Origin: Microbacterium trichothecenolyticum
Lineage (GTDB): Bacteria; Actinomycetota; Actinomycetes; Actinomycetales; Microbacteriaceae
DNA length: 64,000 nt
Direction: 5' to 3'
Assembly: GCF_000956465.1 (NCBI RefSeq)
Contig: NZ_JYJA01000025.1
Span: 39,287-103,286, forward strand
In this document: one piece after another, positions 60,388 through 64,000 of the stretch
Layout: each line of letters begins with the position of its first letter
How positions within the stretch are numbered: position 1 is the stretch's first letter
Translations under genes and position numbers: made by a program
Notes under the pieces: generated by a model
The model's input: only the letters and a program-made list of their open reading frames with translations
Told to the model about the DNA's origin: nothing
The model's database searches: none

Positions 60388-60401
60388 AGGAAACGTTTTC
60401 G
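60388..60401. promoter_or_regulatory. LacI-type operator between divergent redox genes
   Basis: AGGAAACGTTTTCG is almost identical to the operator at 11814 (AGGAAACGTTTTCT). It sits 62 bases from the F420-reductase-like start and 44 bases from the aldo/keto reductase start. Confidence 0.68.
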
Positions 60402-60444
60402 TGATTCGGCCCGCCGCAGCGTGCGTCCGTGTGACGATGTGGGC

Positions 60445-61431
<987 letters not shown>

Positions 61432-61452
61432 CGCATCGAGCGGGTCGTGCGC

Positions 61453-62808
61453 TCAGGAGCGCGCGGCCCGCTTGACGTGCTCGTACGCAGCGAGCGCCGC
61501 CTTGCGGGTCTCGCCGAGATCGACGAGAGGCTCGGGCCCATCGTCGCGCAGCGACTCGGGAGCCCACGCGCGCTGGTAGTGCCCGTCGGCGTCGAACTTC
61601 TTCGCCTGCAGCTGCGGGTTGAAGATCCGGAAGTACGGTGCGGCATCGGCGCCCGAGCCGGCGACCCACTGCCAGTTGAACGGGTTGTTCGCCTCGTCGG
61701 CATCGACGAGCGTGTCCCAGAACCACTCCTCGCCGCGCCGCCAGTCGATCAGCAGGTTCTTCACGAGGAAGGATGCCGCCACCATGCGCACCCGGTTGTG
61801 CATGTAGCCGGTCCTCCAGAGCTCCCGCATGCCCGCGTCGACGAGCGGGACGCCGGTGCGCCCCCGCTGCCACGCCGCGAGGTGCGTCGGCTCGAGCCGG
61901 GGCCACGGGAACGCGTCGAACTCGGGCCGCAGGTTCTTCGTCGCGAGCTGCGGGAAGTGGAACAGCGTGTGCCATGCGAACTCGCGCCAGCCGAGCTCCG
62001 AGAGGAAGCGCCCGCCGTGACCGGCCTCGACCGTCTCGTGCCACACGGTGTGCGGGCTCACCTCGCCCCACCGAAGTCGCGGCGACAGCAGCGACGTCGC
62101 GCCGGCCGCCGGCTCGTCGCGCGCCCGGTCGTACGCGGCGAGGTCGTCGTCGAGGAATTCACGCAGCCGCCGTCGTGCGGCGGCCTCGCCCGGCTCCCAC
62201 GTGTCGCGCAACCCGCTCGCCCAGTCCGGGTGGCGGGGGAGCAGTCCCCAATCGTCGAGGGAATCGGATGCTGCACCCCCGCGCACGCCGTCGACCTCGC
62301 GCGGCTCCGGCAGCGGTACGCGCGGCGCCGGCAGCGCCAGGCACGCGCGCCAGAACGGCGTGAACACCGAGAAGTGCGTCCCGGCGCCGGTCTTCACGGT
62401 CCACGGCTCGAAGAGCAGAGAGCCGGCGAAGGAGGCGACCTCGACGCCCTCCTCGCGCAGCCCGGCCTTGAGCGCGGCGTCGACCTCGCGCTCGGGGCCG
62501 CCGTAGCGCCGGTTCCAGAACACGGCTCCGGCCGAGGCATCCGTCACCAGTTCACGCACCACGCGCTCAGCGGGGCCGCGGCGCAGGACGAGGGTCGCGC
62601 CGCGCTCGCGGAGCCGATCGTCGAGCGATGCGAGCGAATGGTGCAGCCACCACCGTGCGGCGCCGCCGAGCGGGCGGATTCCGGGGGACTCCTCGTCGAG
62701 CACGTACAGCAGGATGAGGGGCTCGCCGCGGTCGATCGCCGCGCGCAGCGCAGGATTGTCGGCGAGACGGAGATCATCGCGGAACCACACGATCGACGGT
62801 CGGGCCAT
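61453..62808 (-). CDS. phrB: Deoxyribodipyrimidine photolyase
   Basis: A 451-residue class I CPD photolyase repairing UV pyrimidine dimers with light. The N-terminal antenna domain starts SIVWFRDDLRLADNPAL. The FAD domain has LRWGEVSPHTVW, LGWREFAWHTLFHFPQ, TGYMHNRVRMVAASFLVK and NNPFNWQWVAGSGADAAPYFRIFNP, with the Trp electron-transfer chain visible in those segments. The ATG is at 62806-62808. It does not belong to the sugar genes. Bases 62605-62660, which encode part of the antenna domain, recur inverted at the end of the window. Confidence 0.95.
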   Translation of the reverse strand: MARPSIVWFRDDLRLADNPALRAAIDRGEPLILLYVLDEESPGIRPLGGAARWWLHHSLASLDDRLRERGATLVLRRGPAERVVRELVTDASAGAVFWNRRYGGPEREVDAALKAGLREEGVEVASFAGSLLFEPWTVKTGAGTHFSVFTPFWRACLALPAPRVPLPEPREVDGVRGGAASDSLDDWGLLPRHPDWASGLRDTWEPGEAAARRRLREFLDDDLAAYDRARDEPAAGATSLLSPRLRWGEVSPHTVWHETVEAGHGGRFLSELGWREFAWHTLFHFPQLATKNLRPEFDAFPWPRLEPTHLAAWQRGRTGVPLVDAGMRELWRTGYMHNRVRMVAASFLVKNLLIDWRRGEEWFWDTLVDADEANNPFNWQWVAGSGADAAPYFRIFNPQLQAKKFDADGHYQRAWAPESLRDDGPEPLVDLGETRKAALAAYEHVKRAARS

Positions 62809-62880
62809 GGACCCATCCTGCCGGGCGCACGCGTGCACGAACGGGGCTTGACAGCCCGTCGACACGTTCGACGCGGGCGC

Positions 62881-62921
62881 TTGCACTGACTTGCGCGATC
62901 CTGCAAGTTCTTGCGTACACT
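62881..62921 (+). promoter_or_regulatory. Promoter and phased TTGC operator of the last LacI gene
   Basis: The -10 box TACACT (62916-62921) ends six bases before the ATG (leaderless), with TTGCGC at 62891-62896 as a possible -35. TTGC recurs at 62881, 62891 and 62911, multiples of ten bases apart. ACTTGC (62889-62894) and GCAAGT (62903-62908) form an inverted repeat. This differs from the CG-centred operators elsewhere. Confidence 0.6.
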
Positions 62922-62927
62922 GAGCGC

Positions 62928-63935
62928 ATGTCGAAGCGTCTCGCCGAAGTGGCGCGCAAGGTCGGTGTCAGCGAAGCCACCGTCAGTCGTGTGCTCAACG
63001 ACAAGCCGGGCGTCTCGGAGGCGACGCGCCAGGCCGTGCTCACCGCGCTCGACGTGCTCGGCTACGAGCGGCCGACCAAGCTGCGCGGCGAGCGCGCGCG
63101 TCTCGTGGGCCTCGTGCTCCCCGAGCTGCAGAACCCGATCTTCCCCGCGCTCGCCGAGATCATCGGCGGCGGGCTCACGCAGAACGGCTACACGCCGCTG
63201 CTGTGCACCCAGAACGCGGGCGGCATCACCGAGTCGGACTACGTCGACCTCCTCCTGCAGCAGCAGGTCTCGGGAGTGATCTTCCTCGGCGGCAATTACA
63301 GCCAGGCGGATGCCCCGCACGAGCATTACGACAGGATCCGGCAGGTGAACCTGCCGACGGTGCTGGTGAACGCCCGCATCGGCTCGCTCGACTTCGCCAC
63401 CGTCTCGACGGACGACGCGGCCGCCGCGGAGCAGGCGATCCAGCACCTGCATCAGCTGGGTCACCGCCGCATCGGCCTGCTCCTCGGACCGCTCGACCAC
63501 ATCCCGTCGCAGCGCAAGCTCGCCGCCGCGCGCCCGCTGCTCGAGCGCCTCGGCTCGCCGCTGGACGACTCGCTGGTGGTGCGCGGGCTGTACTCGCTGG
63601 AATCCGGTCAGGCCGGGGCATCCCGCCTCTTCGCGGCCGGTGCGACCGCGATCGTGTGCGCGAGCGACCCGCTCGCCCTCGGCGCCGTGCGGGCCGCCAG
63701 GCGCGCGGGCCTCAGGGTGCCCGCCGACGTCAGCGTCGTCGGCTTCGACGACTCGTTCCTCATGAGCTGCACCGAGCCTCCGCTGACGACGGTCCGCCAG
63801 CCGATCGAGTCGATGGGCCGCACCGTCATCGACCTGCTCCTCTCGCAGATCGCCGGCACGACGGAGGCCGGAGACGAGCTCCTCTTCGAGCCCGAGCTGG
63901 TGCTCCGCGCCTCGACAGGCCCCGCCGCCGCCTGA
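62928..63935 (+). CDS. LacI-family transcriptional regulator
   Basis: A 335-residue LacI/GalR regulator: helix-turn-helix KRLAEVARKVGVSEATVSRVLNDKPGV near residues 3-29, LRGERARLVGLVLPELQNPIFP linker and C-terminal VSVVGFDDSFLMSCTEPPLTTVRQP. It resembles the MalR-type branch of actinobacterial maltose regulators, whose sites contain CTTGCA repeats, as seen upstream; this would predict alpha-glucoside control, with target genes probably beyond 64000 (inference). The ATG at 62928 is six bases after a -10 box and has no ribosome site. Confidence 0.9.
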   Translation: MSKRLAEVARKVGVSEATVSRVLNDKPGVSEATRQAVLTALDVLGYERPTKLRGERARLVGLVLPELQNPIFPALAEIIGGGLTQNGYTPLLCTQNAGGITESDYVDLLLQQQVSGVIFLGGNYSQADAPHEHYDRIRQVNLPTVLVNARIGSLDFATVSTDDAAAAEQAIQHLHQLGHRRIGLLLGPLDHIPSQRKLAAARPLLERLGSPLDDSLVVRGLYSLESGQAGASRLFAAGATAIVCASDPLALGAVRAARRAGLRVPADVSVVGFDDSFLMSCTEPPLTTVRQPIESMGRTVIDLLLSQIAGTTEAGDELLFEPELVLRASTGPAAA

Positions 63936-63944
63936 CCTCCGGCC

Positions 63945-64000
63945 CCGCACGGTGGTGGCTGCACCATTCGCTCGCATCGCTCGACGATCGGCTCCGCGAG
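63945..64000 (+). pseudogene. Inverted fragment identical to part of the photolyase gene
   Basis: Bases 63945-64000 are the exact reverse complement of 62605-62660 (56 of 56 bases) and run to the window edge, so the true length is unknown. The fragment would encode the same RWWLHHSLASLDDRLRE stretch on the plus strand. The upstream part of the photolyase is missing, because the LacI stop is only nine bases before it. It is either a truncated inverted duplication or an assembly fold-back at a contig end. Confidence 0.85.

Overview
The window is GC-rich throughout, with strong codon-position bias, mostly short gaps, ATGA/GTGA start-stop overlaps, several probable leaderless starts and six LacI-family regulators. 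This fits a high-GC actinobacterium, most likely of the Microbacteriaceae (Microbacterium-like). The genus is an inference from style, not from a marker gene. No rRNA, tRNA, CRISPR, phage or transposase gene was found. Nearly all of it is a carbohydrate-utilisation island.

Layout. (1) 0-6 kb: Leloir galactose genes (galK cut by the window edge, galT, galE), a divergent LacI regulator with two clear operators, a ThuA-like protein and a glycerate kinase. (2) 6-12 kb: a five-gene operon (Gfo/Idh oxidoreductase, uronate-dehydrogenase-like SDR, KdgD-type dehydratase, enolase-superfamily protein, ketoglutarate-semialdehyde dehydrogenase), which reads as oxidative uronate breakdown to 2-oxoglutarate. 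(3) 12-14 kb: a CHAT protease-transmembrane-lectin-like protein with a small trypsin-co-occurring-domain partner, the only conflict- or signalling-type module. (4) 14-20 kb: two LacI regulators and a trio (Gfo/Idh, DUF993, sugar isomerase-like) behind a doubly operated promoter. (5) 20-33 kb: a nine-gene run (binding protein, two permeases, membrane protein, GH42, a second binding protein, GH51, GH35, GH27) suited to arabinogalactan or galactan oligosaccharides. (6) 33-38 kb: a GH43-like/Gfo-Idh pair, and an ABC exporter with its LacI regulator. (7) 38-54 kb: an LplB/YtcP-type importer and, divergently arranged, GH95-LacI-DUF624 and GH42-GH31-GH3. This is the set needed to strip fucose, galactose, xylose and glucose in order from xyloglucan oligosaccharides. 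(8) 54-64 kb: a DUF6807 protein, small stress membrane protein, phosphoglucomutase, prephenate dehydratase, redox enzymes, photolyase and a last LacI regulator.

How it works together. Three solute-binding lipoproteins and two permease pairs import oligosaccharides. No importer ATPase is encoded here, so a shared MsmX-type ATPase elsewhere is implied. The glycosidases lack signal peptides and should act in the cytoplasm. Released galactose goes through GalK/GalT/GalE and Pgm, and uronates through the 6-12 kb operon. LacI-type palindromes centred on CG sit at most operon starts in distinguishable classes (TGTTnnCGnnAACA, GGnAAnCGnTTnCC, TCGAAGCGnTTCGA).

The window also carries at least three families of palindromic repeats (two of the palindromes lie inside the GH95 coding sequence), an over-represented octamer ACGGATGC/GCATCCGT, and at its very end a 56-bp perfect inverted copy of part of the photolyase gene.
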